Shown piece by piece: positions 28,061 to 38,140 of a stretch of DNA of 64,000 nucleotides. The stretch lies in the NCBI GenBank assembly GCA_903933715.1, contig CAIZLD010000017.1, positions 61,300-125,299 of the forward strand. Direction: 5' to 3'. This stretch comes from an uncultured Spartobacteria bacterium (GTDB taxonomy: Bacteria > Verrucomicrobiota > Verrucomicrobiia > Chthoniobacterales > Chthoniobacteraceae). The notes beneath the pieces were generated by a model. That model worked only from the letters and a program-made list of their open reading frames with translations, did not search any database and had not been told where the DNA came from. Both the position numbers and the translations under genes were made by a program. Position 1 is the stretch's first letter. Each line of letters begins with the position of its first letter.

Positions 28061-30190
28061 TTAATGGAATCCGAAAAAGCGGCCGCCCTGGAACACCGCA
28101 AACGCGGCGGACCAGGCCAGGCACGTCAGCAGCGCGAGTTGCAAGAGCGGCCAGCGCCAGGAATTGGTCTCGCGGCGCACCACCACAATCGTGCTGATGC
28201 ACTGCATGGCGAGCATGTAGAAAACAAGCAGGCTGACGCATACCAGCGGTGTGAAAACCGGCGTGCCGTCCGCACGGGTTTCGGCGCTCATCGTCTCGCG
28301 TAAGGTATTCTCCTCCTCCCCTTCGACATTGTAGACGATCGCCATGGTCCCGACGAACACCTCCCGGGCGGCAAAAGAGCTGACCAGCCCGATGCCGATC
28401 TTCCAGTCGTAACCCAGCGGGGCGATGGCCGGTTCAAGCCAGTGGCCCATTTGACCGGCATAACTTTGGGCGATCGCATCGGCCTTGGAAACCTTCGCCT
28501 CGGCGGGCAGTTTGGGGAAGCTGACCAGCGCCCAAAGCAAAATGGAGAGAGCCAGGATGACCGTGCCCGCCCGTTTGACAAAGGTCCAGGCCCGTTCGGC
28601 CATGCGCAAGGCGGTGGAGCGCAGCGACGGCATCCGGTAAGGCGGAAGCTCCAAAAGCAGCATCGATTTTTCCGTCTTGAAAAGCGTTTTTTTGAAAATC
28701 CACGCGAGCAAGGCCGCCATCGCAATCGCCCCCAGATAAAGCGAAAGAAGGATGCCCGCTTTCGCCAGCGCCGAGGCGGTCGGGAGCAGCACCGCGATCA
28801 TGAGCGTGTAGACCGGCAACCGGGCCGGGCAGGTCATGAGCGGCGCGATCAGGATCGTCACGAGGCGGTCCTTGCGGTTTTCGACGGTGCGTGCCGCCAT
28901 GATGCCGGGGACCGCGCACCCAAACGAACTCAAGAGTGGGATGAACGATTTCCCGTGGAGCCCGACGGCCGACATGATCCGGTCCATCATGAACGCGGCG
29001 CGCGCCATGTAGCCGCTATCTTCCAGGAGCCCCAGGAAAAAATAGAGAATCAGGATCTGCGGCAGGAACACCGTGACACCGCTCACGCCGGGAATGGCTC
29101 CCTCGGCCAGCAGGTCGCGGAAGTTGCTGGCTGGCAGGTGCGCGGCCACCCATTGGCTCGCTCCATGGGCCGCCTCGTCAATCCAGCGCATCGGCGCTTG
29201 CGCGAGGCTGAAAATGCAAAAAAACATAAACGCCATGGCGCATAAAAACACCACGAGCCCCCAAATCTTATGGGTCAGCACCCGGTCCAGACGATCGGAA
29301 AACGAAAGGCCGGTTTGCGCCCGGCGCATGACCCGCTGGCAGATCTGGTCGATCCATTGATAGCGCGCCTCCACCAAAGCGCAGAGCGGATCAAGTTGTT
29401 CCTCGCGCAACCGTTGCTGGGCCGCGACAACGGCTTCGACAACGGCCGGTTTATGTTCAGCCAAATCATCAAGCGCCTGGTCGCTCAACGTCAAAAGCAG
29501 CAGCGATTCCGGGAAAGCGACTTCCTGCCGAACGCTCAGAAGGGCAGCGATTTTCCGGGCCTCCCGCTCGATCGACTCCGGCATCGGCGGTCGCCTGGAA
29601 GGGAGCGCCAGCGGACGCGAAACGGCTTGCTTCAACTCCACGAGGCCGGTCCCACGCGTTGCCACAACCGGGATCACCGGGACGCCGAGTTCTTCGGCCA
29701 GCGCCGGAATATCCAGGGCGATGCCGTTTTGCTCGGCCATATCGACCATGTTGAGCGCCACGATTGTCGGGAGCCCCAGGTCGAGAATCTGGGCCAGCAG
29801 GTAGAGATTGCGCTCCAGATTGGAAGCATCTACGACGGCAATGACCGTATCGGGCCGGGGCTCCTCCGGGCGGCGCCCCAGCAACACGTCGCGAGCGACC
29901 GCTTCGTCGGGCGAGCGGACTTGCAAACTGTAATGGCCGGGCAAATCGACCATCGACATCGGCTCGCCATGGGCTCCGTAAAACCGCCCCACCTTGTGCT
30001 CCACCGTCACGCCGGAGTAGTTCCCCACCCGCTGACGCAACCCGGTCAAAGCATTGAAAATCGTGCTCTTGCCGCAATTTGGATTCCCGGCAATCGCTAT
30101 GTGACGGACCGAACGGGCGATCTCCTCCGGCTTGAGCGCCGCGGATTTGCCGGGTCGATGGGATGCCCGTGCGGGCGAGTGGCTTTTCAT
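28061..30190 (-). CDS. feoB: Ferrous iron transport protein B
   Basis: IAIAGNPNCGKSTIFNALTG G1, MVDLPGHYSLQ, ALNMVDMAE, NG-type C-terminal transmembrane region. Confidence 0.96.
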   Translation of the reverse strand: MKSHSPARASHRPGKSAALKPEEIARSVRHIAIAGNPNCGKSTIFNALTGLRQRVGNYSGVTVEHKVGRFYGAHGEPMSMVDLPGHYSLQVRSPDEAVARDVLLGRRPEEPRPDTVIAVVDASNLERNLYLLAQILDLGLPTIVALNMVDMAEQNGIALDIPALAEELGVPVIPVVATRGTGLVELKQAVSRPLALPSRRPPMPESIEREARKIAALLSVRQEVAFPESLLLLTLSDQALDDLAEHKPAVVEAVVAAQQRLREEQLDPLCALVEARYQWIDQICQRVMRRAQTGLSFSDRLDRVLTHKIWGLVVFLCAMAFMFFCIFSLAQAPMRWIDEAAHGASQWVAAHLPASNFRDLLAEGAIPGVSGVTVFLPQILILYFFLGLLEDSGYMARAAFMMDRIMSAVGLHGKSFIPLLSSFGCAVPGIMAARTVENRKDRLVTILIAPLMTCPARLPVYTLMIAVLLPTASALAKAGILLSLYLGAIAMAALLAWIFKKTLFKTEKSMLLLELPPYRMPSLRSTALRMAERAWTFVKRAGTVILALSILLWALVSFPKLPAEAKVSKADAIAQSYAGQMGHWLEPAIAPLGYDWKIGIGLVSSFAAREVFVGTMAIVYNVEGEEENTLRETMSAETRADGTPVFTPLVCVSLLVFYMLAMQCISTIVVVRRETNSWRWPLLQLALLTCLAWSAAFAVFQGGRFFGFH

Positions 30191-30444
30191 ACCCGCGCCA
30201 CCCGGATGCCTTCCGCCTCGCGTTTGCGCAGGGAGAGCCGATAGCCGCGAATCTCGATCTCCAACGGGTCGCCCAACGGAGCCAACCGAATGCTACGAAT
30301 CTGTGCCCCGGTCGTCAGCCCCATTTCCAGCAATCGCGCACATTGATCGGACGGCAGATCGAACCCCGTAATCCGCGCTTTTTGGCGCAGGGGCAAAGCC
30401 GCCAACGAAACCTCTTCGCAAACAACTGGAACAGACCGGTTCAT
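30187..30444 (-). CDS. feoA: Ferrous iron transport protein A
   Basis: MNRSVPVVCEEVSLAALPLRQKARITGFDLPSDQCARLLEMGLTTGAQIRSIRLAPLGDPLEIEIRGYRLSLRKREAEGIRV. Confidence 0.92.
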   Translation of the reverse strand: MNRSVPVVCEEVSLAALPLRQKARITGFDLPSDQCARLLEMGLTTGAQIRSIRLAPLGDPLEIEIRGYRLSLRKREAEGIRVARV

Positions 30445-30544
30445 GTTGCGACTATAGTAATGAGACCAAGTCGCAAAATCAAGCGATGTTCTGGAAAAAA
30501 AGCGGAGCGCAGAGAACGTGTTTATCGTTCCCTGCACTCCGGGA

Positions 30545-30690
30545 GTATCACCCCAAAGAAGTAGCAGAAAACGCTGCCACCCCTTTGGGGTGAATTCTTT
30601 CCAACACCTCATCCGGTGGTGTCGCTAACGCTCAACCACCGGCTATCAGGCACTTTGGGTTTGGCTCGATCTGAATGTCGATTCAGCTTA
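30545..30690. repeat. Partial copy of the 264-bp palindromic element
   Basis: accccaaag...cacccctttggggtgaattctttccaacacctcatccggtggtgtcgctaacgctcaaccaccggctat...gaatgtcgattcagctta. Confidence 0.85.
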
Positions 30691-31248
30691 ATGCGTCATT
30701 CCCGGCATCTTGCGAGCCGAGAGGGCAAACGCAGACCACCAGATCCCCCGGAAGATCAGGCCAAGCCCGACCGCCAACCCCAAAAACCACAGACCGGAAA
30801 CCGGCCACGAGGTCAGCAGCAAAATCCCGAGTACCACATCGATAATCCCGCTCAACACCGCCCAGCCGCCGCTGGGGAGGTTGTTCATGAGGGCCGAAAC
30901 CGCGCGCATCACCCCGCCGACCAGGAAAAAGATCGCGAGGACCAGCGTCAGTGTCAGCGCCCCGGCCGCCGGATAAGCGATCAGAAGAGCGCCGCAAACC
31001 AGGGCCAGAATCCCCATGAGGAGATGAATCCCAAAATCACCGTAATGCGCGTATCTGAAGGCGCTTACGACTTCAAATATCCCCTCGATCAAGAGCAGGC
31101 TCCCGATCACCAATATCGTCAGAAGCGTCGTCGTGATCGCGGCGGACGTGGCGAGCAAACCGAGAATCAAGAGCAGAATGCCGAGCACAAGCACCCAGCT
31201 CCCGTGACGCCGGTCATCCATCCCGTGTATCGTCGTTCCATTAGGCAT
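30688..31248 (-). CDS. HdeD/DUF308-like multi-pass membrane protein
   Basis: WVLVLGILLLILGLLATSAAITTTLLTILVIGSLLLIEGIFEVVSAFR...; start MPNGTTIHGMDDRRHG. Confidence 0.8.
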   Translation of the reverse strand: MPNGTTIHGMDDRRHGSWVLVLGILLLILGLLATSAAITTTLLTILVIGSLLLIEGIFEVVSAFRYAHYGDFGIHLLMGILALVCGALLIAYPAAGALTLTLVLAIFFLVGGVMRAVSALMNNLPSGGWAVLSGIIDVVLGILLLTSWPVSGLWFLGLAVGLGLIFRGIWWSAFALSARKMPGMTH

Positions 31249-31297
31249 AAATTTCCTCCCTTTTAGAAAGAAACGGCTCCCGAGGACCGATTGCGGG

Positions 31298-31361
31298 TAG
31301 GTGGATCGCGACCGGGCGCAATTACACCCCAAAAATCGCTCGTTAGAGGGCCAATCCACCT
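31298..31361. repeat. Copy of TAGGTGGATCG-ended palindromic element (degenerate right end)
   Basis: taggtggatcgcgaccgggcgcaattac...ggccaatccacct. Confidence 0.65.
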
Positions 31362-31443
31362 CGCGTTTCAGAGGGGGACGACCTATCGGCTTGCCGAACC
31401 GGGCAGTTCCAGCCACATTACGCGACTTGGTTTTTTTGAAAAA

Positions 31444-32688
31444 ATGAAGCGGCGCGTTGTGATTACCGGTTTGGGCCCGATCACCTGCTGCGGCACCGGA
31501 CGCGATGCTTTTTGGCGCGCGATCCAGGAGGGCCGTAGCGGGATTGGCCCCGTCACGTACTTTGATGCCGCTCCGTTTCACGCCCGATGCGCCGGGGAAG
31601 TCCGCGATTGGGACCCGGCCAGCGTGTTCCCCCCCCATCGGCTGAAACGGCTTGACCGGGCTTCGCAATTTGCCGTCGCCTCGGCGCTGCTCGCGCTCGA
31701 AGACGCCCGCTTCCCATGGTCACGCCAGAAGCCAAACCCGCGGGCAGGGGTCTCGTTCGGCTCGGCCCTGGGGGGGATTGCCCAGGCCGAAAGCGAGCAC
31801 GTCCGCTTCTTGAAAAAAGGAATCCACGGCGTTAATCCAACCCTTGCGTTACAGATTTTTGGCGGCGCATCCCACTCCAACATCGCCATCGAGTGCGGCT
31901 TTCGCGGCCCCGGCACGACCAACTCCAACTCGTGCGCCAGCGGGGTGATTGCCGTCGGCGAGGCGATGCGGATGATCCGGGACAACCGGGCCGACGTGAT
32001 GATCGCGGGCGGCACCGAAGCGCCGCTCTCCCCCCTGACTTTCGGCGCGTTTGACACGATCAAGACAATGAGCCGCTGGCAAGGGGACGCCCCGTTCGCC
32101 TGCCGCCCGTTCGATCTGCACCGGGACGGCTTTGTGATGGGCGAGGGAGCCGCGAGCCTCGTTTTGGAGGAATACGGGCATGCCGTCCAACGCGGCGCGC
32201 CTATTTATGCCGAGGTGGCCGGGTTTGGTCTCAGCAACGAGGCGTATCACATGACGACCCCGCTCCCCACGGGCGAAAGCGTGGTCGCCTGCCTGCGCGA
32301 AACGCTGGGGGACGCCGGGATGGAACCGGGCGAGATCGATTACATCAATGCCCACGCCAGCTCCACGCAGCTCAACGATGCCAACGAGACGGCCTGTATC
32401 AAGACGGTATTTGGCGGGCACGCCCGGAGACTTGCCGTGAGCGGCACCAAACCGTTTACCGCCCACCCACTGGGGGCCACCGGAGCGATTGAAACGGTGA
32501 TCTGCGCGCTGGCGCTCGACCGCGGGTATCTGCCACCCACCCTCCACCACCGGGACGCCGATCCCCGGTGCGACCTGGACATCGTCCCCAACCAGGGGCG
32601 CAGCCAGACTTTGCGCGCCGCGATGAATAACGCGTTCGGGTTTGGCGGAATCAACGCCAGCGTGGCCCTGCGTCGCCGGTCAGAGTAA
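31444..32688 (+). CDS. fabF: Beta-ketoacyl-ACP synthase II
   Basis: MKRRVVITGLGPITCCG, active-site NSNSCASG, DYINAHASSTQLND, SGTKPFTAHPLGATGAIE, NAFGFGGINASV. Confidence 0.93.
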   Translation: MKRRVVITGLGPITCCGTGRDAFWRAIQEGRSGIGPVTYFDAAPFHARCAGEVRDWDPASVFPPHRLKRLDRASQFAVASALLALEDARFPWSRQKPNPRAGVSFGSALGGIAQAESEHVRFLKKGIHGVNPTLALQIFGGASHSNIAIECGFRGPGTTNSNSCASGVIAVGEAMRMIRDNRADVMIAGGTEAPLSPLTFGAFDTIKTMSRWQGDAPFACRPFDLHRDGFVMGEGAASLVLEEYGHAVQRGAPIYAEVAGFGLSNEAYHMTTPLPTGESVVACLRETLGDAGMEPGEIDYINAHASSTQLNDANETACIKTVFGGHARRLAVSGTKPFTAHPLGATGAIETVICALALDRGYLPPTLHHRDADPRCDLDIVPNQGRSQTLRAAMNNAFGFGGINASVALRRRSE

Positions 32689-32700
32689 GATTTTCCTTCG

Positions 32701-33498
32701 ATGCGCCGCTATTTTGAAATTTACGCGATCATGTTTCGCAACTCGCTCATCCGCGAGATGAACTTCAAAGCCAATTTCCTGTTGTGGATTCTGGTCGAGT
32801 TGCTCTGGTTTTTGGGTCAGATCGTGTTTGTCGAAGTGATTTTTCAATATGTGGAGCAAATCGGCGACTGGACCAAATGGGAGATCATCCTCCTCATCGG
32901 CACCCATCAGCTCATCAGCCAGCTTTTCCAGGCGTTCTTCTATATCAATATCGCCAATGTCCCGGAGCTGGTCCGGACCGGGCGGATGGATTTCATGCTG
33001 CTTTTGCCGATCGACACTCAGTTCGCCATCTCCACCCGGCAATTCGGCTTCGACAGCGTCATCAACGCCGGGGTGAGTGTCGGGATCATCGGGCTTGCCC
33101 TGGCCAAGCTCGGCATCCACCCCACGGCCGCCCAGATGCTCCTTTATACAGTGGCCGTCGGATTTGGATGCGCCATTCACTACTCGATCATGTTTTTCCT
33201 CTCAACGATCTCCTTCTGGATCGTCCGCGCCCAGGGGTTGATTTACGGTTATTACAACCTCTTTAATATTGCCCGTTATCCGGACGGAATCTTCCGGGGG
33301 GTTTTCAAATTCGTTTTCTCGTGGATCATCCCGGTCATCATCGTCGCCAACGTCCCGGCGCGGGTCTTGGTGAAAGCGAGCCACGGGGAACTTGCCCTGC
33401 CGCTGCTCCACCTGGCCGTGGCCACCTTTTTTGTGCTCGGCATCAGCCGTTTATTCTGGAAACTGGCCCTTTCCAGATACACCAGCGCCAGTTCATAA
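32701..33498 (+). CDS. ABC-2 family transporter permease
   Basis: MRRYFEIYAIMFRNSLIREMNFKANFLLWILVELLWFLGQIVFVEVIF; hydrophobic multi-pass; PDGIFRG...VPARVL pattern. Confidence 0.85.
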   Translation: MRRYFEIYAIMFRNSLIREMNFKANFLLWILVELLWFLGQIVFVEVIFQYVEQIGDWTKWEIILLIGTHQLISQLFQAFFYINIANVPELVRTGRMDFMLLLPIDTQFAISTRQFGFDSVINAGVSVGIIGLALAKLGIHPTAAQMLLYTVAVGFGCAIHYSIMFFLSTISFWIVRAQGLIYGYYNLFNIARYPDGIFRGVFKFVFSWIIPVIIVANVPARVLVKASHGELALPLLHLAVATFFVLGISRLFWKLALSRYTSASS

Positions 33499-33615
33499 TA
33501 TGAATCAGTGGACAAACTGGGCGTCCCGGTTGAAATTAACTGGATATTCCCCTTGCATGACCGGTTGAAAGCCGCTAAGTATTCGCGCTCGATTTTTGGG
33601 GCACCCTCAAATTTT

Positions 33616-34269
33616 ATGGCGAAACCGAAACAAGAAAAAGAGACGAAAACGACAGTTCAAAGCGATTCAAAGAGCGCTGGAAAAACTGCGCCTGTTGCCG
33701 CCTCGGCGTCTGCCGCAGCCAAAACTGGAAAAGCCATGCCTAAATCCAATTCTACCCCGAAGACTCCCGCGGAACCCAAAGCCGCCGAAGTTAAAATGAC
33801 CCCTTTCCTGAAAAAACAGAAAGAGCGCCTGCTCGCCTTGCGCGACGGCATGCTCGATTCCATGGCCGGTGTCGCCAAGGACAACCTGCGTTCCCGCGCC
33901 GAAGGCAGCGAAGCGAGCGCCTTTGGAATGCACCAGGCCGATGCCGGGAGCGACGCCTACGACCGCGATTTTGCCCTGAGCCTTCTTTCTCAGGAGCAAG
34001 ACGCCCTTTACGAAATCGAAGAAGCCCTCAAACGCATCGAAGCCGGAGTCTATGGCATCTGCGAAATGAGCGGCAAACCGATCCCGCATCCCCGGCTTGA
34101 AGCCATCCCTTTCGCGCGTTTGACCGTTGAGTGCCAATCGCAAATTGAAAAACAACGCAAAGCTACCCGCGTTCGGCAGCCCGTGACCTCCCTCTTTGGT
34201 TTGACCGAAGAAGAAGGCGGCGCCTCCGAGGGCGAAGAAGAAGAATCGCCCACCGATTTGAAAGAATAG
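33616..34269 (+). CDS. DksA/TraR-family protein with Ala/Lys/Pro-rich N-terminus
   Basis: ALYEIEEALKRIEAGVYGICEMSGKPIPHPRLEAIPFARLTVECQSQIEK; zinc-finger CxxC partly lost. Confidence 0.85.
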   Translation: MAKPKQEKETKTTVQSDSKSAGKTAPVAASASAAAKTGKAMPKSNSTPKTPAEPKAAEVKMTPFLKKQKERLLALRDGMLDSMAGVAKDNLRSRAEGSEASAFGMHQADAGSDAYDRDFALSLLSQEQDALYEIEEALKRIEAGVYGICEMSGKPIPHPRLEAIPFARLTVECQSQIEKQRKATRVRQPVTSLFGLTEEEGGASEGEEEESPTDLKE

Positions 34270-34272
34270 AAT

Positions 34273-34446
34273 ATGGCCAGAGACATCATCACGTTGGAAT
34301 GCACCGAGGCGAAAGCCGAAGGCAAACCGACCTCCCGTTACACCTCGACACGGAACAAAAAAAGTCCTAATACTCCCACCCGCCTGGAGAAGAAGAAATA
34401 CAACCCCTTCTTGAAGCGCCACACGCTCCACCGGGAGACCAAATAA
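34273..34446 (+). CDS. rpmG: 50S ribosomal protein L33
   Basis: Read directly (absent from ORF track): [57 protein letters not shown]. Confidence 0.93.
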   Translation: MARDIITLECTEAKAEGKPTSRYTSTRNKKSPNTPTRLEKKKYNPFLKRHTLHRETK

Positions 34447-34450
34447 CGAT

Positions 34451-34690
34451 ATGCAGCCGAAGACTCCGCAACGCCGTTCCAACTTCCGCCGTGCCAACCG
34501 CACGATGCCCCGCCGTCGTATTGACGTCGCCCTGGAAGCCATCGATTACAAAAACCCCGAAATCCTCAAGCGATTCGTGACCGAAGCGGGCAAGATTCTG
34601 CCCCGCCGCATCACCGGCCTCCCGGCCCAGTTCCATCGCAAGATCACCCGGGAAATCAAGCGCGCCCGTGCGGTGCTCTTGATGAAGTAG
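34451..34690 (+). CDS. rpsR: 30S ribosomal protein S18
   Basis: [48 protein letters not shown]. Confidence 0.95.
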   Translation: MQPKTPQRRSNFRRANRTMPRRRIDVALEAIDYKNPEILKRFVTEAGKILPRRITGLPAQFHRKITREIKRARAVLLMK

Positions 34691-34722
34691 TTCGGGCAAT
34701 CCCGTTGCTTTAAGAAAATTCT

Positions 34723-34758
34723 CAAGCGTCACCGGTTCGCCGGTGGCGCTTGTTTGTC
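34723..34758 (+). terminator. Intrinsic terminator after rpsR
   Basis: AAGCGTCACCGGTTCGCCGGTGGCGCTTGTTTGT hairpin. Confidence 0.75.
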
Positions 34759-34903
34759 TGTACAAAAACGGCGGCGAAGGGTATTGCGCCTGGTTACAAG
34801 GAGCTTTGAAAATGGGCAGTCTTGGCAAATTTAGACAGGATTAACAAGGATTTTGAGAATTCTCAGGATGACGCCACACAAAGTCGGTTAGCATTCGGTC
34901 ACC

Positions 34904-35167
34904 TAGGCTGGATCGACATTAAGATCGGACCAAACCCAAAGGGTTTGAAGCCGATAGCCGGTGGTTGAGCAAAGCGATACCACCGGTTCAATGCAAAACC
35001 ACGACGCACCCCAAAGGGGTGGCAGAAAACGAAGCAACGCTCTCTGCCACCCCCTTGGGGTGAATTCTTTCCAACACCTCATCCGGTGGTGTCGCTAACG
35101 CTCAACCACCGGCTATTCGCTGGCAATCCTCCGGATTGCGGCGGCTTTTGAATGCCGATTCAGCCTA
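34904..35167. repeat. 264-bp TA-bounded composite palindromic element (complete copy)
   Basis: TAGGCTGGATCGACATTAAG...CTTTTGAATGCCGATTCAGCCTA; internal ccaccgg/ggtggttgagc and accccaaaggggt hairpins. Confidence 0.9.
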
Positions 35168-35287
35168 ATCCGAAAAATCCTGTAAATCATGTCAATCTTG
35201 TTAATCCTGTCTAAAAATACTCAGGATAAATCCCACCCGGCGCTTCTTCTTTCCGTTTGCGCCTGCCGCGTTTAGAATGAAATTCCC

Positions 35288-36271
35288 ATGCCTGCCATCG
35301 AGACCCGCAACCTGACGAAAACCTACCGCGCTTACCGCAAGGAAGCGGGGCTTTGGGGGGCCGTCAAAGGGCTCGTCCACCGGGAATACGACGAAATCCG
35401 CGCCGCCGACGGGGTTAGTTTTTCCATCGAAGAAGGGGAGCTGGTCGGCTTTCTCGGGCCCAACGGCGCGGGCAAAACCACCGTTTTGAAAATGCTCTCC
35501 GGCCTGCTTAACCCGAGCGGCGGCGAGGCCCGCGTGCTGGGGCATGTCCCGTGGGAACGGGAGGATGAACTCAAACGGCAGTTCTCGCTCCTGCTGGGGC
35601 AAAAAAACTCGCTTTGGTGGGATCTCCCTGCCCGCGAATCGCTGGAGCTCAACCGGGTCATTTACGGGATTACCCCGAACGATTTCAAACAGATCGTGGG
35701 CGGTCTCTCCGAACTGCTCGGCGTGACCGACAAACTGAACGTCATGGTGCGCGAGCTGAGCCTGGGCGAACGGATGAAAATGGAGCTGATCGCCGCGCTG
35801 CTCCACGCCCCCAAAGTGCTCTTTTTGGACGAGCCGACCATTGGTCTGGACGTCGGGAGCGCCCAAAAAGTCCGCGAGTTCCTGAAGCATTATAACGCCG
35901 GGCATCGGATCGTCACGATGCTGACAAGCCATTACATGCAGGACATTCAGGAACTCTGCCACCGGGTCATTCTCATCGACCATGGCCGCATCCTCTTCGA
36001 TGGCCCGCTGACCACCATCGTCGATCGCTTTTCGACCCATAAAATCGTCGCCTTCACCTTTGAGGAGGCCGCCGTGCGCGATTTCACGGTGTTTGGCGAG
36101 ATCACAGAGCAAACGCCTCAAACCGTTTGCCTCAAAGTCCCCCGTTCCAGCGTGGCGGAGACTTGCCGGGCGGTGTTGGCCCGCGAGCGAGTCACCGATA
36201 TCACGGTTCAGGAATTGCCGATTGAGGAGGTCATCCGGCGTCTTTTCCAACAGACCGCAAGCGAACGGTAG
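35288..36271 (+). CDS. ABC transporter ATP-binding protein (ABC-2 type)
   Basis: VGFLGPNGAGKTTVLKMLSGLL Walker A, LSLGERMKMELIAALLH signature, VLFLDEPTIGLD Walker B. Confidence 0.93.
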   Translation: MPAIETRNLTKTYRAYRKEAGLWGAVKGLVHREYDEIRAADGVSFSIEEGELVGFLGPNGAGKTTVLKMLSGLLNPSGGEARVLGHVPWEREDELKRQFSLLLGQKNSLWWDLPARESLELNRVIYGITPNDFKQIVGGLSELLGVTDKLNVMVRELSLGERMKMELIAALLHAPKVLFLDEPTIGLDVGSAQKVREFLKHYNAGHRIVTMLTSHYMQDIQELCHRVILIDHGRILFDGPLTTIVDRFSTHKIVAFTFEEAAVRDFTVFGEITEQTPQTVCLKVPRSSVAETCRAVLARERVTDITVQELPIEEVIRRLFQQTASER

Positions 36272-36367
36272 GTGGATCGACCGCTCCGCGGGCGATTTGG
36301 GGACGGGTGTGGAATTACAGAATTGGCGGACGCGTTCCCATCGCGCCCGGAGGTTGCGATCCACCTA
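36269..36367. repeat. 99-bp palindromic element with perfect 11-bp TIRs TAGGTGGATCG/CGATCCACCTA
   Basis: Arms at 36269-36279 and 36357-36367; left TAG is the stop codon of the ABC ATPase gene. Confidence 0.88.
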
Positions 36368-36416
36368 AACAAGCTCCTTCGCTTGAAAGAAGGGGATTCT
36401 GGGCGTATTGGTATTC

Positions 36417-36812
36417 ATGAAGATTACGCGGCCAGTTTCCGGTAAAATTCTCTCTCACGACGAGGGGATGGGAACCCCCTCTTCGGAGACGGTTCAGAGG
36501 CGTGCCATGGAGTTGGCCGTGATTGACGGGCGCGCGGCCCCCAATGAACAGGATTGGAAACGGGCTTTTTATGAGCTGCATGGCGGCCATCACGACCCCA
36601 ACTCGGAGAATGGGGAAAACGAGATGCTCGGGGGGGTTCCTGAACCGGACCGGGTGGCTCCGTCGTTGGGGCGGCAAATCCAGGAGAGAGGGGTTGATGG
36701 GGGCGAAAATCTGGGCGAGGAACTCATCGAAGAGGGGATCGAGGAAGCGGAGCACGACCAGATGCTCGAAAGCCGCCGCACCATTGATTTGCCGGACGAA
36801 AAGGAAGAGTAA
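36417..36812 (+). CDS. Hypothetical acidic protein
   Basis: MKITRPVSGKILSHDEGMGTPSSETVQRRAMELAVIDGRAAPNEQDWKRAFYELHGGHHDP; acidic C-terminus. Confidence 0.55.
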   Translation: MKITRPVSGKILSHDEGMGTPSSETVQRRAMELAVIDGRAAPNEQDWKRAFYELHGGHHDPNSENGENEMLGGVPEPDRVAPSLGRQIQERGVDGGENLGEELIEEGIEEAEHDQMLESRRTIDLPDEKEE

Positions 36813-36865
36813 TTTCCAATTCGGTGCTCACCGCCCGAGCGGTTTTGGAACGGCAGTCTCCCCAG

Positions 36866-37098
36866 GAATCGACATTCAGATCGGAGCCAAACCCAAAGGG
36901 GTTGAAGCCCATAGCCGGTGGTTGAGCGTTAGCGACACCACCGGGTTCAATGCAAAATCGCGCCTCACCCCAAAGGGGTGACAGAAAACGAGATCGTCTC
37001 TGCCACCCCTTTGGGGTGAATTCTTTCCAACACCTCATCCGGTGGTGTCGCTAACGCTCAACCACCGGCTATTCGCTGGCAACCCTCCGGGTTGCGGC
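36866..37098. repeat. Copy of the 264-bp palindromic element (right terminus truncated)
   Basis: gaatcgacattcagatcggagccaaacccaaagggg...ccaccggctattcgctggcaaccctccgggttgcgg. Confidence 0.88.
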
Positions 37099-37156
37099 AA
37101 TGGCAGAGGCTAAAAATCACGCGCAGGCTGCCCGTCGGGATTTGTTCAGTGCGTCC

Positions 37157-38140
37157 CTACGGGTTTCCGATCAGGATTTTCCCGCCACGGCTCCCTTTAA
37201 GGGCATGGGTGATCGCTTCTCGGATTTCGTCCACGGGATAAATCCGCTCAATCGGGGTCTTGAACGCACCGGATTTTGCCATTTCGAACAGCTCGGCAAA
37301 CATCGCGTTGCGCTCCTCGTCCGTGGCTTTCTGGTACCAGCGGGTCATCCAAAAACCGAGAGCCTGGATATCTTTGAATATGAGGAGCCCGGTGGGGAGC
37401 TTGAGCGGCTGACGGCTCATCGCGCCGAAGGTCGCCATCTTGCCGCCTGCGGCCAGCGCGCTGGCTACGCGCGTCGCGCTTTCGCCCCCCACGGAGTTGA
37501 GCCCGAGCAAGATTTTCGCCCCGCCGGTGCGCACTTTGATTTCCGCATTGGCATTCTCGTCATCCAGGATCACCACGTCGGCCCCGGCAGCGGTCAGTTC
37601 ATCAATCAGTTCCGGGCGGCGGACCAGGTTGACGGTGTGCATGCCGAGCCGTTTTGCAATCGCGATGACCGCGCGGCCCACGCCCGAATTGGCGGCGTTT
37701 TGGATCACCCACGCGCCGGGTTTGGGTTCGACAAAATCGTGCAGCATGCGCCACGCGGTGGCCGGGTTGATTTTAATCATCGCCGCCTCGGCATACGGAA
37801 CCCCTTCGGGGACGGGGAAAAGTTTATTCGCATCCACGATCCCTCCTTCGCGCCAGGTGCCGTAACCGTGCGGCAGCAATACGGCCATCCCCGGCTTGAG
37901 GGAGGTGACGTCAAAGCCGACCGCCGCCACCGTGCCGACCCCTTCCACGCCGGGAGTCGCAGGCAATTCAGGGCGGACCGGGTATTTGCCTTCGAGCGTG
38001 TTCAAGTCGGCCGGGTTGATCGGCGCGAGGATGTTTTGCACGAGCACCTGGCCGGGGCCGGGCTGGACGGCCGGGGTTTCGACCAGTTCAACGGTTTCGG
38101 CAGGGACGCCATACTGACGGTAAACAACAGCTTTGGGCAT
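37157..38140 (-). CDS. Zinc-type alcohol dehydrogenase/quinone oxidoreductase family, MECR-like trans-2-enoyl-CoA reductase
   Basis: MPKAVVYRQYGVPAETVELVETPAVQPGPGQVLVQNILAPINPADLNTLEGKYPVRPELPATPGVEGVGTV; WVIQNAANSGVGRAVIAIAKRLG. Confidence 0.85.
   Translation of the reverse strand: MPKAVVYRQYGVPAETVELVETPAVQPGPGQVLVQNILAPINPADLNTLEGKYPVRPELPATPGVEGVGTVAAVGFDVTSLKPGMAVLLPHGYGTWREGGIVDANKLFPVPEGVPYAEAAMIKINPATAWRMLHDFVEPKPGAWVIQNAANSGVGRAVIAIAKRLGMHTVNLVRRPELIDELTAAGADVVILDDENANAEIKVRTGGAKILLGLNSVGGESATRVASALAAGGKMATFGAMSRQPLKLPTGLLIFKDIQALGFWMTRWYQKATDEERNAMFAELFEMAKSGAFKTPIERIYPVDEIREAITHALKGSRGGKILIGNP

Noticed and set aside
34904-35167. Possible CRISPR-like repeat array
   Set aside because: Repeats are inverted and composite, not regularly spaced direct repeats; no cas genes anywhere in the window.
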